Assembly (NCBI GenBank): GCA_004346645.1
Contig: SMDA01000004.1
Location: forward strand, 248,001-312,000
Length of the DNA stretch: 64,000 nucleotides
Direction: 5' to 3'
Origin: Gulbenkiania mobilis
GTDB taxonomy: Bacteria > Pseudomonadota > Gammaproteobacteria > Burkholderiales > Chromobacteriaceae
Shown: piece by piece, positions 37,574-46,230 of the stretch
Numbering within the stretch: the stretch's first letter is position 1
Layout of the letters: each line of letters opens with the position of its first letter
Translations under genes and position numbers: made by a program
The notes under the pieces: model-generated
Told to the model about the DNA's origin: nothing
Databases searched by the model: none
What the model saw: the letters and a program-made list of their open reading frames with translations, nothing else

Positions 37574-39325
37574 TCAGAAGGCAAGGCCAAGGCCGATGTT
37601 CCAGCGCAGCTTGCCATCCTTCGACCCGCGGGCGATGTCAAAGGCAAACGGCGCCACCGGGCTCATCCAGCGGGCACCAATACCCACCCCGGTGTTGAGG
37701 TCGAAGGTTTTCCAGCTGTAGGCGGCGTCGCCCACGTCGGTGAAGAGAGCCACGGCCCAGTCCCGCGCCACCGGGATCTGGTATTCGACGCTGGCGACCG
37801 CCAGCACCCGCCCGCCCAGCACTGCGCCCTCCGGACCGGGCACCCCCAGGCTCTGGTATTCGTGTCCACGGATGCTGCTGGCCCCACCGGTACGGAACAG
37901 GCGGGACTCGGGCACGGCATCGGTATCGCGCGCCCACACCTGGCCCAGCTCCAGCCTGCCCACGAAAGTGCCGTATTTCGGATACGGCGACCAATAGATC
38001 GCGCCCTTGCCGTAGCCGCGCACGAAGGTGGTGTTGGACAGGGCGCCGCCCAGCGTACCCGAGAGCTGGGCATCGATCAGGTAGCCGTTGCGGGGGCGCA
38101 TATGGTCGTCGATCTCGCGCCGTGTCCAGCCCACACCAGGGATCAGCGCTTTGGTGTCGGTGGAGGGCTGGTTGACGATGGTCTCGCGTTCCATCACGTA
38201 GTCCACCCCGAAGCGGGCCTCGATGCTGTCGCGCTTACGGATGCGCCACAGGCCCGCCTCCAGCGTCTCGGTGCGCACGTTCTGCACCTCGCTGTTCTTA
38301 TAGGTGGTGTTGATGATGTGCGAATAGCCGTTGCGGTTACGCGGAATGCCAAGGCCCAGCGACAAGGTCTGTTCGTCACGGTTCCAGTCGATCAGCGCGG
38401 AGCCGATGTAACCGCGGCGGAACACGTTGTAGTGGTCGTATGCCAGCCGCGTGCCGAAGCCTTCCTCCGAGCCATAGTTGAGGCCAAGCTCCAGCTTCTG
38501 CTTGGGAAACTCCGTCACCTTGACGTCCACCGGCACGCGCATCGCCTCGTCCAGCCGTGCCATGTCGGTGTTAACCACCGCACTGGAGAAATGCTGCGTC
38601 TGCTCCAGCGCCGACTGGTAGTCCAGCACCTTCTGCAGGGTGTAGGGGTCGCCAGGGCGGAAGTCCGCCTGGCCTTCGACAATCTTGCGCGGATAGCGCT
38701 GCGTGCCCTCCACCTGGATGGAGCCGAACGATACCAGCGGTCCGCTGTCCGCCACCAGCGTGATTTCGGCCGCATTGCGCGCCGGGTCCACGTCCACGCG
38801 GCTCTCGCTGATCTTGGCAAGTGGATAGCGGTCCACCGTCAGCAGGCGCCGCACGGCGCGCTTGCCGCTGTCCCACTCGTCCTGACGGAAGGGCGCGCCC
38901 AGCGGTAACGGCCAGGCTTCGAGCACGGCCGCAAGCCGGGCCTGATAGTCGCCGTCGTCGCGAATGGGACCGTCCAGGCGCACCGTCACGTCCTGCACCA
39001 GCGTGGACGGGCCCGGCTGCACGTGGATCACCAGTTGGGGCACGGGATCGTTGCTGATCCGTTCCACCCTCACCTGCGCATTGAAATAGCCCTGCGTCTC
39101 CAGAAGGGCGCGTGCCTCGTCGGGCGTTTCCTCGATCAGCGCGTCCAGCAGCTCCGGCCCCATGTCCGGGTCGTCACGCTGGTTGATGATATCCAGATGC
39201 GCGCCCAGGAGTCCGGCGATCTCGCCCGAGGCATCGATCTGCACGGTGTAGTCGAAATCGGCCGCGCAGGCTGCCCCCATGGACAGCAGCGACAGCGATA
39301 CGGCCAGAAGGATGCGGTGGGACAT
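37574..39325 (-). CDS. tamA: Translocation and assembly module subunit TamA (BamA/Omp85 family)
   Basis: 583 residues, matching E. coli TamA. Signal peptide (MSHRILLAV to about residue 22), three POTRA domains (about 25-270) and a 16-strand beta barrel with RTGGASSIRGHEYQSLG as the Omp85 signature loop, and a closing strand WNIGLGLAF. The open frame extends upstream to 40816, but that part is the out-of-frame and frameshifted neighbour genes, so I start at 39325 (39355 is possible). Operon tamA-tamB. Confidence 0.95.
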   Translation of the reverse strand: MSHRILLAVSLSLLSMGAACAADFDYTVQIDASGEIAGLLGAHLDIINQRDDPDMGPELLDALIEETPDEARALLETQGYFNAQVRVERISNDPVPQLVIHVQPGPSTLVQDVTVRLDGPIRDDGDYQARLAAVLEAWPLPLGAPFRQDEWDSGKRAVRRLLTVDRYPLAKISESRVDVDPARNAAEITLVADSGPLVSFGSIQVEGTQRYPRKIVEGQADFRPGDPYTLQKVLDYQSALEQTQHFSSAVVNTDMARLDEAMRVPVDVKVTEFPKQKLELGLNYGSEEGFGTRLAYDHYNVFRRGYIGSALIDWNRDEQTLSLGLGIPRNRNGYSHIINTTYKNSEVQNVRTETLEAGLWRIRKRDSIEARFGVDYVMERETIVNQPSTDTKALIPGVGWTRREIDDHMRPRNGYLIDAQLSGTLGGALSNTTFVRGYGKGAIYWSPYPKYGTFVGRLELGQVWARDTDAVPESRLFRTGGASSIRGHEYQSLGVPGPEGAVLGGRVLAVASVEYQIPVARDWAVALFTDVGDAAYSWKTFDLNTGVGIGARWMSPVAPFAFDIARGSKDGKLRWNIGLGLAF

Positions 39326-39409
39326 GGAGGCGCACACAGGGAAAGACGCGCTCATGGTAATGAATCCGGACAGGGCTGGCCACGGGGCGCAGCGGCTACT
39401 GGGGGAGGC

Positions 39410-39420
39410 TTCGGCCAACC
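39410..39420 (+). repeat. Intergenic copy of the CTTCGGCCAACC repeat
   Basis: GGCTTCGGCCAACCCGGGCC between the secreted hypothetical gene and tamA. Confidence 0.9.
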
Positions 39421-39447
39421 CGGGCCGCCGGCGCACCGGGCCGTGGC

Positions 39448-39882
39448 TTATTCTGTAGGCTTGAGGTCGATGCCTTCGATGTTCTGCACGATGCGCTCGC
39501 CGCCGCACTTGACGATGGCGGCCGACTGGCCGTTCACCAGCACGTTGACGCCCGCTTCCACCGGGTGGTCCTCCGCATTGCGGTCCGCGCCCCAAAACAC
39601 GCTGTACACGGTGTGGCCATTGGGAATGTCCACGCTGTAGGAAATGTAGCGCCCGATGCCAGGCCATTGGCTGGTGGAAGCCGCACTGCGGGGCACCGAC
39701 AGCATCATTTCCGGCCGGCCAGGCCGCCCGAAGCGGTAGCTGAGCGTGGCGCCCGCGTCGCACACCTCGACCTCTTTGCCCTGCGCCGTGGTGCAGGCGA
39801 ACACGGTCCGGGCCTTGCCACAAGCCGCCCCGGCCTCGACGGCGGGCGCCAGCAGCAGCGCCGCGATGATCCATTGTTTCAT
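39448..39882 (-). CDS. Hypothetical secreted protein
   Basis: 144 residues with a signal peptide (MKQWIIAALLLAPAVEAGA). A good ribosome site (GGGGGAGAG) supports the start at 39882. The mature protein has four cysteines (ACGK, FACTT, EVCD, VKCGG) that could form two disulfides. No domain recognised. Separate from tamA by about 120 nt, same strand. Confidence 0.82.
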   Translation of the reverse strand: MKQWIIAALLLAPAVEAGAACGKARTVFACTTAQGKEVEVCDAGATLSYRFGRPGRPEMMLSVPRSAASTSQWPGIGRYISYSVDIPNGHTVYSVFWGADRNAEDHPVEAGVNVLVNGQSAAIVKCGGERIVQNIEGIDLKPTE

Positions 39883-39968
39883 TTTTCTCTCCCCCGTCCG
39901 TCGGAATGCGGACGTACCGCCAGCATGGCGAAGCCGGCGGGCAGCCGCAAGCAGCTTTTGCAAGGGCG

Positions 39969-40816
39969 TCAGCGCAGCAGTGTACGGTCGATCCAGGCAT
40001 CCCAGTTGGTGTGACCATCGTCGAACCCGGTGGCGCGCAACAGTGCCAGACTGACCAGAATACGGAAGTGACGAAGTAGTCCTGCAGCCGGTAGAGGCAG
40101 GGCGTGCCGCCAGGATCCTTCTTCACGAACTCCAGCTTGCCGCTGTGGAACAGCGTGTTGCGAAAGTTGGCATAGGTCTGTAGCGAGCGGGCGGGTGCCT
40201 CAGGGTTGTCCTCGTACACCTGAAAACCCATCCGTTGCAGCAGATGGGCCATGGGTACCGCCACCTTGCGTGTCTCGTCGTCGCGCAGCGTACGGCGCAC
40301 GTACGTCTCCAGCCCCGAGAACAGCAGGAAAAACGAGACTTCCAGATAGGGCCTGCGCTGACGGTAGGCCTCCGCCACCTTGAAGAACAGCGGACGGTAT
40401 CCGCTCTCCTCGCAGAAGGCTTCGTCAGCAAGACGTTCGAGGGCGGCCTCGATGAAGGCCGGACGCGAGCGCGGCAGCCAGCTGTCCGGTGCGAGGATGG
40501 CTCCGCCCCCACTGTAGCGGCGGGACACCAGAATGGTAGCCGGCAGGCTGTGAAACGGGCCCTGGGCACCGGGCGGTTGCGGACGGGAGAGAATCACGTC
40601 CATGTGCTCGATGAAGGACAGGATAGCCTCCAGCCGGGCCAGCTGTTCACTGTCGGCGTGCGCCCCCACCAGCACGCCGGTGAGCTGGTAGCGCTCCGGA
40701 TCGCGTGCCCATGCATGTGCCTCCGCAGCCACCGGGCTGCGCGGTATGAAGCGCCAGCCGGCCACGCAGAATTCGCGCGTGAACTCGTAACCGTAGATCC
40801 CACATACGAATGCCAT
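39969..40816 (-). pseudogene. Unknown protein gene with HEPN-like motif, interrupted by a 1-nt frameshift
   Basis: From 40816 the frame encodes MAFVCGIYGYEFTREFC and about 250 residues up to DYFVTS near 40065. There the frame breaks: shifting by one nucleotide restores a natural ending (ILVSLALLRATGFDDG, then HTNWDAWIDRTLLR) and a TGA at 39969-39971. A lost base near 40058-40070 explains it; there is no homopolymer or slippery site. A helical part contains FSGLETYVRRTL and FRNTLFHSG, whose R-x4-H spacing is that of HEPN domains. Function unknown. It could be a real pseudogene or a sequencing error. Confidence 0.72.
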
Positions 40817-41428
40817 GGCAGCTTTACCCTATCCAGTGCGGCAAGGATGGCTCCTTGCCGACGGCGGCAGCCCCCGGACCACCACCCTCTTCCTTTACCT
40901 CGACGACGGGCCAGAGCGGTATGGCGCATGCGCGCAGAAGGCGTGGAACAGCACGCGCTCTGCGCACCTTGGCTACCGAATGCGGTGCCCACGTATTGTC
41001 GGCCGCCGGCAATGCCAGCCACTACACGGGCACCCGAGCGGCACACTGTCGGCTTTCCCCAAGGGATTCCATCCGTGCCTTGCATTCCGGAGGCCCCCTG
41101 TAAAAGTGCCTCACCCTTTACGTGAGTCCGGCATGGTTCTCCACAGGGGACCCCCTTCCCCGACGTGGCCCCTTCTGCAGCGTGTCCAGATGCAGTTCGT
41201 CTGCCACGGCCGCTCCGGGCTCAGTGGCTGTGACACACCCTGTAGGCCCACGCCCCCCCGGGACGGCAGGGGGTTTCGTGTGGCCGGAGGGGGGCAGCGG
41301 CCTCAGGTCCGGCGCTGGGTCCGGTGGGTTTCTCTACCTTGAACAGGCTTGTCATGGCAGTGTCCGGGCACCGTTCGCCCCTGCGCCAGGCTGGCCCTGC
41401 GTAATGCAGGCCTACCTTTGGCTTTGCC
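40817..41428. other. 612-bp spacer without a recognisable gene
   Basis: Lies between the frameshifted gene and a GNAT gene. Open frames exist (for example plus strand from 40815), but their translations are low-complexity and cysteine/proline-rich, unlike real proteins. No RNA gene seen. Confidence 0.5.
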
Positions 41429-41968
41429 TCAGACCCGCTCCTTTTCCTGTAACGCATGGCACTCGAAATGGAGCAGGCCATGCCAGCGGCCAGCCAGCTC
41501 AAAACTTCGCCGCGAATGGCCGAACTGCACGAAGCCGTTGCGTCTGAGCACGGCGCACGAGGCGGTGTTGGAAATAGCAGCGGTAGCTTCCACACGGCGC
41601 AGCCCGAGGCACCCGAAGGCCTGTTGCAGCACAAGACGGACAGCCTCGGTGGCATGGCCACGACCGTTGGCGGCGTGGGCAATGCGGTAGCCGAGCTCGG
41701 CCGAATGAAAGTGCGTGCGGCGCACGCGCGTGAGGTTGACCCGGCCCACCAGCACGCCTGTAGCGTCACGCAGCAGGAATTGGTAGGCCTGGTCTTCTGC
41801 CGCTTCCCGTACCGCCTGGGCGATGGCCGCCTGAATGCCCCCTTCAGCATAGTAGGCTGGCGGCCGGGCATTGACGTGGGCCTCGAAGAAAGCACGATTG
41901 GCGTGCTCGAAACGACTCAGGTCGTCGAGATCGTCGGGTGTGAGGGCAAGAAGCGACAGTCCGGGCAT
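41429..41968 (-). CDS. GNAT N-acetyltransferase, RimJ/RimL type
   Basis: 179 residues with the whole GNAT fold: LLALTPDDLDDLSRF, VGRVNLTRVRRTHFHSAELGY, AHAANGRGHATEAVRLVLQ (acetyl-CoA loop) and NTASCAVLRRNGFVQFG. Enzymes of this type acetylate protein N-termini, ribosomal proteins or small amines. Start 41968 (MPGLSLLAL). It lies after lpdA, beyond the PDH terminator. Confidence 0.92.
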   Translation of the reverse strand: MPGLSLLALTPDDLDDLSRFEHANRAFFEAHVNARPPAYYAEGGIQAAIAQAVREAAEDQAYQFLLRDATGVLVGRVNLTRVRRTHFHSAELGYRIAHAANGRGHATEAVRLVLQQAFGCLGLRRVEATAAISNTASCAVLRRNGFVQFGHSRRSFELAGRWHGLLHFECHALQEKERV

Positions 41969-42119
41969 TGCAGGGCTCACAAGGGTGGGGCCGGCGGGTG
42001 GGCACAGCGCTCTTTGTAGCCCGGCCCGGCCATTCTGGAAAGGTGGCGCGACCGTGGCTGCCCGCCCTGACGGCACGGGCACTGCTCCGAAATGCAGATT
42101 CAGCACCGATGCCAGACGC

Positions 42120-42147
42120 AAAAAAGGCAAGCCCGATGGGCTTGCCT
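42120..42147 (-). terminator. Intrinsic terminator of the pyruvate dehydrogenase operon
   Basis: AGGCAAGCCC/GGGCTTGCCT with a 3-nt loop, followed on the minus strand by TTTTTT. Located about 50 nt after the lpdA stop. Confidence 0.9.
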
Positions 42148-42161
42148 GTGCTGTGCTGCGG

Positions 42162-42172
42162 TTCGGCCAACC
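42162..42172 (+). repeat. Intergenic copy of the TTCGGCCAACC repeat
   Basis: Lies between the lpdA stop and the terminator hairpin, separate from the stem. Confidence 0.9.
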
Positions 42173-42194
42173 CTGCCGGCTGCAGGGGAGCGGT

Positions 42195-43973
42195 TTACTT
42201 TCTGCGCTGCGGCGGCAGGTCGGTGCAGCTGCCGTGAGCCACTTCCGCCGCCATGCCGATGCTCTCGCCCAGCGTCGGGTGGGGGTGGATGGTCTTGCCG
42301 ATGTCGGTGGCGTCGCAGCCCATCTCGATCGCCAGGCACACCTCACCGATCATGTCGCCGGCGTGGGTGCCGACGATCCCGCCACCGATGATGCGGTGCG
42401 TGTCCGCGTCAAAGATCAGTTTGGTGAAACCTTCGTCCCGGCCATTGGCGATAGCGCGGCCGGAAGCCGCCCAGGGGAACACGCCTTTCTCGATGCGCAG
42501 TCCTTCGCGCTTGGCCTGCTCCTCGGTCACCCCTACCCAGGCCACTTCCGGGTCGGTGTAGGCCACGCCCGGGATCACGCGGGCGTCAAAGAAGGCTTTC
42601 TCGCCGGCGCAGTTTTCGGCCGCCACATGGCCTTCGTGCACCGCCTTGTGCGCCAGCATCGGCTGTCCGACGATGTCGCCGATGGCGTAGATGTGCGGCA
42701 CGTTGGTGCGCTGCTGCTTGTCCACTTCGATGAAGCCGCGGTCGGTCACGGCGATACCAGCGTTTTCGGCGCCGATCAGCTTGCCGTTCGGCGCGCGGCC
42801 GGCTGCCACCAGCACCAGATCGTAACGCTGCGGCTCTTTCGGGGCCTTGGCACCTTCAAAGGTCACGTAGATGCCGTCTTCCTTGGCTTCTACCGCTACG
42901 GTTTTGGTGCCGGTCATGATGTTGTCGAAGCGATGGGCGTTCATCTTCTCCCACACCCGCACCAGATCGCGGTCGGCGCCCTGCATCAGGCCGTCCAGCA
43001 TTTCCACCACATCCAGGCGCGCGCCCAGCGTGGAGTACACCGTACCCATCTCCAGGCCGATGATGCCACCACCAATGATGAGCATCCGCTTCGGGATGCT
43101 GCGCAGTTCCAGCGCTCCGGTGGAGTCGACGATGCGTGGATCCTGCGGGATAAAGGGCAGGTTCACCACGCGGCTGCCGGCGGCGATGATGGCGTTCCTG
43201 AAGCCGATCACCTGCCGGGCACCGGTCTTGTCCTGTCCTTTGCCTTCGGTGGCGTCCACCTGCAGGTGGTGCGGGTCCAGGAACTGGCCCACACCGCGCA
43301 CGACCTGCACTTTGCGGGCTTTGGCCATGCCAGCCAGACCGCCGGTCAGCTTGGCGATCACCTGCTCCTTGTAGGCGCGCAGCTGGTCGATGTCGATGTC
43401 GGGTTCGCCAAAGCGGATGCCGTTGGCCGCCAGATGCTTCACCTCGTCGATCACCGCGGCGTTGTGCAGCAGCGCCTTGGATGGAATGCAGCCCACGTTC
43501 AGGCACACACCGCCCAGGGTGGCATAGCGCTCGACCAGCACCACCTTCAGACCGAGGTCGGCGGCACGGAAGGCGGCCGAGTAGCCCCCGGGGCCGCCCC
43601 CCAGCACCATCACGTCGCACTCGATGTCGGCGCCACCGCTATGGCTGGCCGCTGCCGGCGCCACCACCGGGGCCGTCGGTGCGGCCTCTGCGGCAGGGGC
43701 GGGCGCTGAGGCCGGGTTGGCCGAAGCACCGCTGCCGGCCTCCAGCACCACCATCACGTCGCCTTCGGACACCTTAGCGCCGACGGTGATCCTTACTTCC
43801 TTCACCACCCCGGCCGCTTCGGCCGGCACTTCCATCGTGGCCTTGTCGGTTTCCAGCGTGATCAGGCTGTCGTCCTTGGCGATGGTATCGCCCGGCTTCA
43901 CGAATACTTCGATGACGTCCACATTGCTGTGCCCGCCGATATCCGGCACTTTCAGTTCGATCAGTTGGCTCAT
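42195..43973 (-). CDS. lpdA: Dihydrolipoyl dehydrogenase with N-terminal lipoyl domain (E3)
   Basis: 592 residues. A lipoyl domain spans residues 1-80, with lysine in ETDKATMEVPAEAAG. An alanine/proline linker (about 85-115) follows. Then comes the FAD/NAD disulfide reductase: GGGPGGYSAAFRAADLG, the redox pair GGVCLNVGCIPSKALLHNA, the GGGIIGLEMGTVY NAD loop, and HPHPTLGESIGMAAE at the active-site histidine. Reoxidises lipoyl groups of the PDH complex. The lipoyl-E3 form is typical of Neisseria. The start overlaps the GNAT stop by 4 nt. Confidence 0.97.
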   Translation of the reverse strand: MSQLIELKVPDIGGHSNVDVIEVFVKPGDTIAKDDSLITLETDKATMEVPAEAAGVVKEVRITVGAKVSEGDVMVVLEAGSGASANPASAPAPAAEAAPTAPVVAPAAASHSGGADIECDVMVLGGGPGGYSAAFRAADLGLKVVLVERYATLGGVCLNVGCIPSKALLHNAAVIDEVKHLAANGIRFGEPDIDIDQLRAYKEQVIAKLTGGLAGMAKARKVQVVRGVGQFLDPHHLQVDATEGKGQDKTGARQVIGFRNAIIAAGSRVVNLPFIPQDPRIVDSTGALELRSIPKRMLIIGGGIIGLEMGTVYSTLGARLDVVEMLDGLMQGADRDLVRVWEKMNAHRFDNIMTGTKTVAVEAKEDGIYVTFEGAKAPKEPQRYDLVLVAAGRAPNGKLIGAENAGIAVTDRGFIEVDKQQRTNVPHIYAIGDIVGQPMLAHKAVHEGHVAAENCAGEKAFFDARVIPGVAYTDPEVAWVGVTEEQAKREGLRIEKGVFPWAASGRAIANGRDEGFTKLIFDADTHRIIGGGIVGTHAGDMIGEVCLAIEMGCDATDIGKTIHPHPTLGESIGMAAEVAHGSCTDLPPQRRK

Positions 43974-44467
43974 GCGAGTTTTCCTTGAGCTTGAGTCTTG
44001 AATGGCCACGCCAGGCGCGGCAGGTGGCGCGCGGGCTGGCCGGGCATGGGGGCAGGGGTGGCGCCTTCGCGCTTCGCCCCCTGCGACAGATAGAAGGCCC
44101 CGGCGGTCGGGTCGGCGTCCAGCACCAGACGATGGCCACCCCGCTGCAAGGCTTCGTCACGGGCCCGCGCCAGCCGCTTGCGGCCCAGCCCCTGCCGCTG
44201 CACGCCCGGGAGGACGAAGAGGAAATCCACCACCCATTCTCCCGTTACACCGCCTTCTGCCAGACAGACGAACCCGCAGCAGACGCCCCGGGCATCCACC
44301 GCCTTCCAGCCCAGGCCCGCCGCCAGTGCAGCGCGCGGCACTGCCAGCGCCTCCACCCAGCAGGCCATCCATGCGTCCGGATAGCCCACGGATTGCTTGG
44401 CCACCCGGGCGATGGCGCTCAGCAGGGGCGCATCTTCCGGCAAGGCACGCACCAACGGACAGGTCAT
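43970..44467 (-). CDS. GNAT acetyltransferase inside the pyruvate dehydrogenase operon
   Basis: 165 residues. GNAT core with VVDFLFVLPGVQRQGLGRKRLARA as the acetyl-CoA loop, then GGHRLVLDADPTAGAFYLSQGA. It begins 10 nt after the aceF stop and its own stop overlaps the lpdA start, so it is cotranscribed and coupled. The complex it sits in makes acetyl-CoA, the cosubstrate of GNAT enzymes. The acceptor is unknown; modification of a PDH component or of a small amine are both possible. Confidence 0.9.
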   Translation of the reverse strand: MTCPLVRALPEDAPLLSAIARVAKQSVGYPDAWMACWVEALAVPRAALAAGLGWKAVDARGVCCGFVCLAEGGVTGEWVVDFLFVLPGVQRQGLGRKRLARARDEALQRGGHRLVLDADPTAGAFYLSQGAKREGATPAPMPGQPARHLPRLAWPFKTQAQGKLA

Positions 44468-44477
44468 GGCAGGTGGT

Positions 44478-46136
44478 TTACAGCATCAGCCGGCGGATGT
44501 CGCCCAGCACCTGTGCCAGATAACTGGTAAAGCGGGCTGCAGCGGCCCCGTCGATCACGCGGTGGTCGTACGACAGCGACAGCGGCAGCATCAGGCGCGG
44601 TGCGAACTCCTTGCCGTTCCACACCGGTTTGATGGCACTCTTGGATACGCCGAGGATAGCCACTTCCGGGGCATTGATGATGGGTGTGAAGGCGGTGCCG
44701 CCGATACCACCGAGGCTGGAGATCGAGAAGCAGCCACCCTGCATGTCGGTGGGCAGTAGCTTGCCGTCACGCGCCTTCTTGGCCAGCACGGCGGTTTCCT
44801 GCGCAATCTCGGTCAGGCTCTTCTTGTCGGCATCGCGTACCACCGGCACCACCAGCCCGTTGGGCGTGTCGGCGGCAAAACCGATGTGGAAGTACTGCTT
44901 GAGCACCAGGTTCTCGCCGTCCAGGCTGGCGTTGAACTCCGGGAAGCGGCGCAGCGCAGCCACTGCTGCCTTGATAAGGAAGGCCAGCGGGGTGAGCTTC
45001 ACACCATCCGCCTTGAGCTCCTCGCCCATGCTCTTGCGGAAGGCTTCCATTTCGGTGATGTCAGCTTCGTCGAACTGTGTGACGTGCGGGATCATCACCC
45101 AGTTGCGCGACAGGTTGGCGCCGGAGAGCTTCTTGATGCGTGAGAGCGGCTGGGTCTCCACCGGGCCGAACTTGGCGAAGTCCACCTTGGGCCAAGGCAG
45201 CAGGTCCAGCCCGCTACCGTTGGTGGCGGCTGCGGAAGCCGGTGCCAGCGCCGCCGGGTTCTGCAGGGCGCCCTTGACGAAGGCCTTGACGTCGGCATCC
45301 AGAATGCGTCCCTTGCGGCCGCTTCCGCTCACGCGAGCCAGGTCCACGCCCAGCTCACGCGCGAGGCGGCGGACCGAAGGGCCGGCATGGGCCTTGGCAA
45401 AGGCGGCTTCGTCCACCGGCGCCGGCACCTTGGCCGAAGCCGCCAGCACGGTGGCCGGTGCAGGTGCGGCCGGAGCCGGCCGCGCCACCTCGGCGGACGG
45501 TGCCGCTGGTGCGGGCGTGGCGGCGGCCGGCTGCGCAGGCGAAGCCTTGCCCGCGCCAGCCTCGGCCTCGACGACCACGATCAGGTCGCCCTGGCTGACC
45601 TTGTCACCCACCTTGACCTGCACCTCGAGCACGCGCCCGGCAGCCGTGGCCGGCACGTCCATCGTGGCTTTGTCGGTTTCCAGCGTGATCAGGGTGTCGT
45701 CCAGTGCGATCACGTCGCCAGCCTTCACCGCCACCTCGATCACGTCCACGCCGCTGTGGCCGCCGATGTCGGGCACACGCACCTCGGTGCGGTCTCCTGT
45801 GGGGGCACGCTGCGCCGGGGTCTGCGGGGCAGTTTCGGCCAACGGTGCGGAGGCCGGCTGGGCTGCCGGTTCCGCCGGGGCCGAGGCTGCCACGGCACCG
45901 GCTTCCACCCGTGCCAGCACGGTGCCTTCGGACACCTTGTCACCCACCTTCACCAGCACCTCACGCACCACGCCAGCCGTCTCGGACGGCACTTCCATCG
46001 TGGCCTTGTCGGTTTCCAGCGTGATCAGGCTGTCGTCAGGTGCCAGGGTCTGGCCCGGCTGGATGAAGACTTCGATCACGTCCACGTTTGCATGCCCGCC
46101 GATGTCGGGCACTTTCAGTTCAATCAGATTGCTCAT
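44478..46136 (-). CDS. aceF: Dihydrolipoyllysine acetyltransferase (E2 of pyruvate dehydrogenase)
   Basis: 552 residues. Two lipoyl domains (about 1-78 and 120-197), each with ETDKATM around the lipoylated lysine. Alanine/proline-rich linkers follow, then a subunit-binding domain (about 255-290: GPSVRRLARELGVDLARVSGSG) and a catalytic core from about 325. The core ends with SLSYDHRVIDGAAAARFT, which holds the active-site histidine, and RRLML. Transfers the acetyl group to CoA. The ATG at 46136 is used; the open frame upstream is not coding. Confidence 0.97.
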   Translation of the reverse strand: MSNLIELKVPDIGGHANVDVIEVFIQPGQTLAPDDSLITLETDKATMEVPSETAGVVREVLVKVGDKVSEGTVLARVEAGAVAASAPAEPAAQPASAPLAETAPQTPAQRAPTGDRTEVRVPDIGGHSGVDVIEVAVKAGDVIALDDTLITLETDKATMDVPATAAGRVLEVQVKVGDKVSQGDLIVVVEAEAGAGKASPAQPAAATPAPAAPSAEVARPAPAAPAPATVLAASAKVPAPVDEAAFAKAHAGPSVRRLARELGVDLARVSGSGRKGRILDADVKAFVKGALQNPAALAPASAAATNGSGLDLLPWPKVDFAKFGPVETQPLSRIKKLSGANLSRNWVMIPHVTQFDEADITEMEAFRKSMGEELKADGVKLTPLAFLIKAAVAALRRFPEFNASLDGENLVLKQYFHIGFAADTPNGLVVPVVRDADKKSLTEIAQETAVLAKKARDGKLLPTDMQGGCFSISSLGGIGGTAFTPIINAPEVAILGVSKSAIKPVWNGKEFAPRLMLPLSLSYDHRVIDGAAAARFTSYLAQVLGDIRRLML

Positions 46137-46230
46137 GCTTCGCATCCCTGACGGACGGCCGGGGCCGTCCGTTCGATCCTGTTGGCGAGGGCTTCGGCCA
46201 GGCCCTGCGCGGGCTCTGGCCGACCGGCGC

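Noticed and set aside
37574-40816. A single 1080-residue TamA-like protein
   Set aside because: The first part belongs to a different gene that is frameshifted, and the middle reads a secreted-protein gene out of frame. Only 37574-39325 is TamA.
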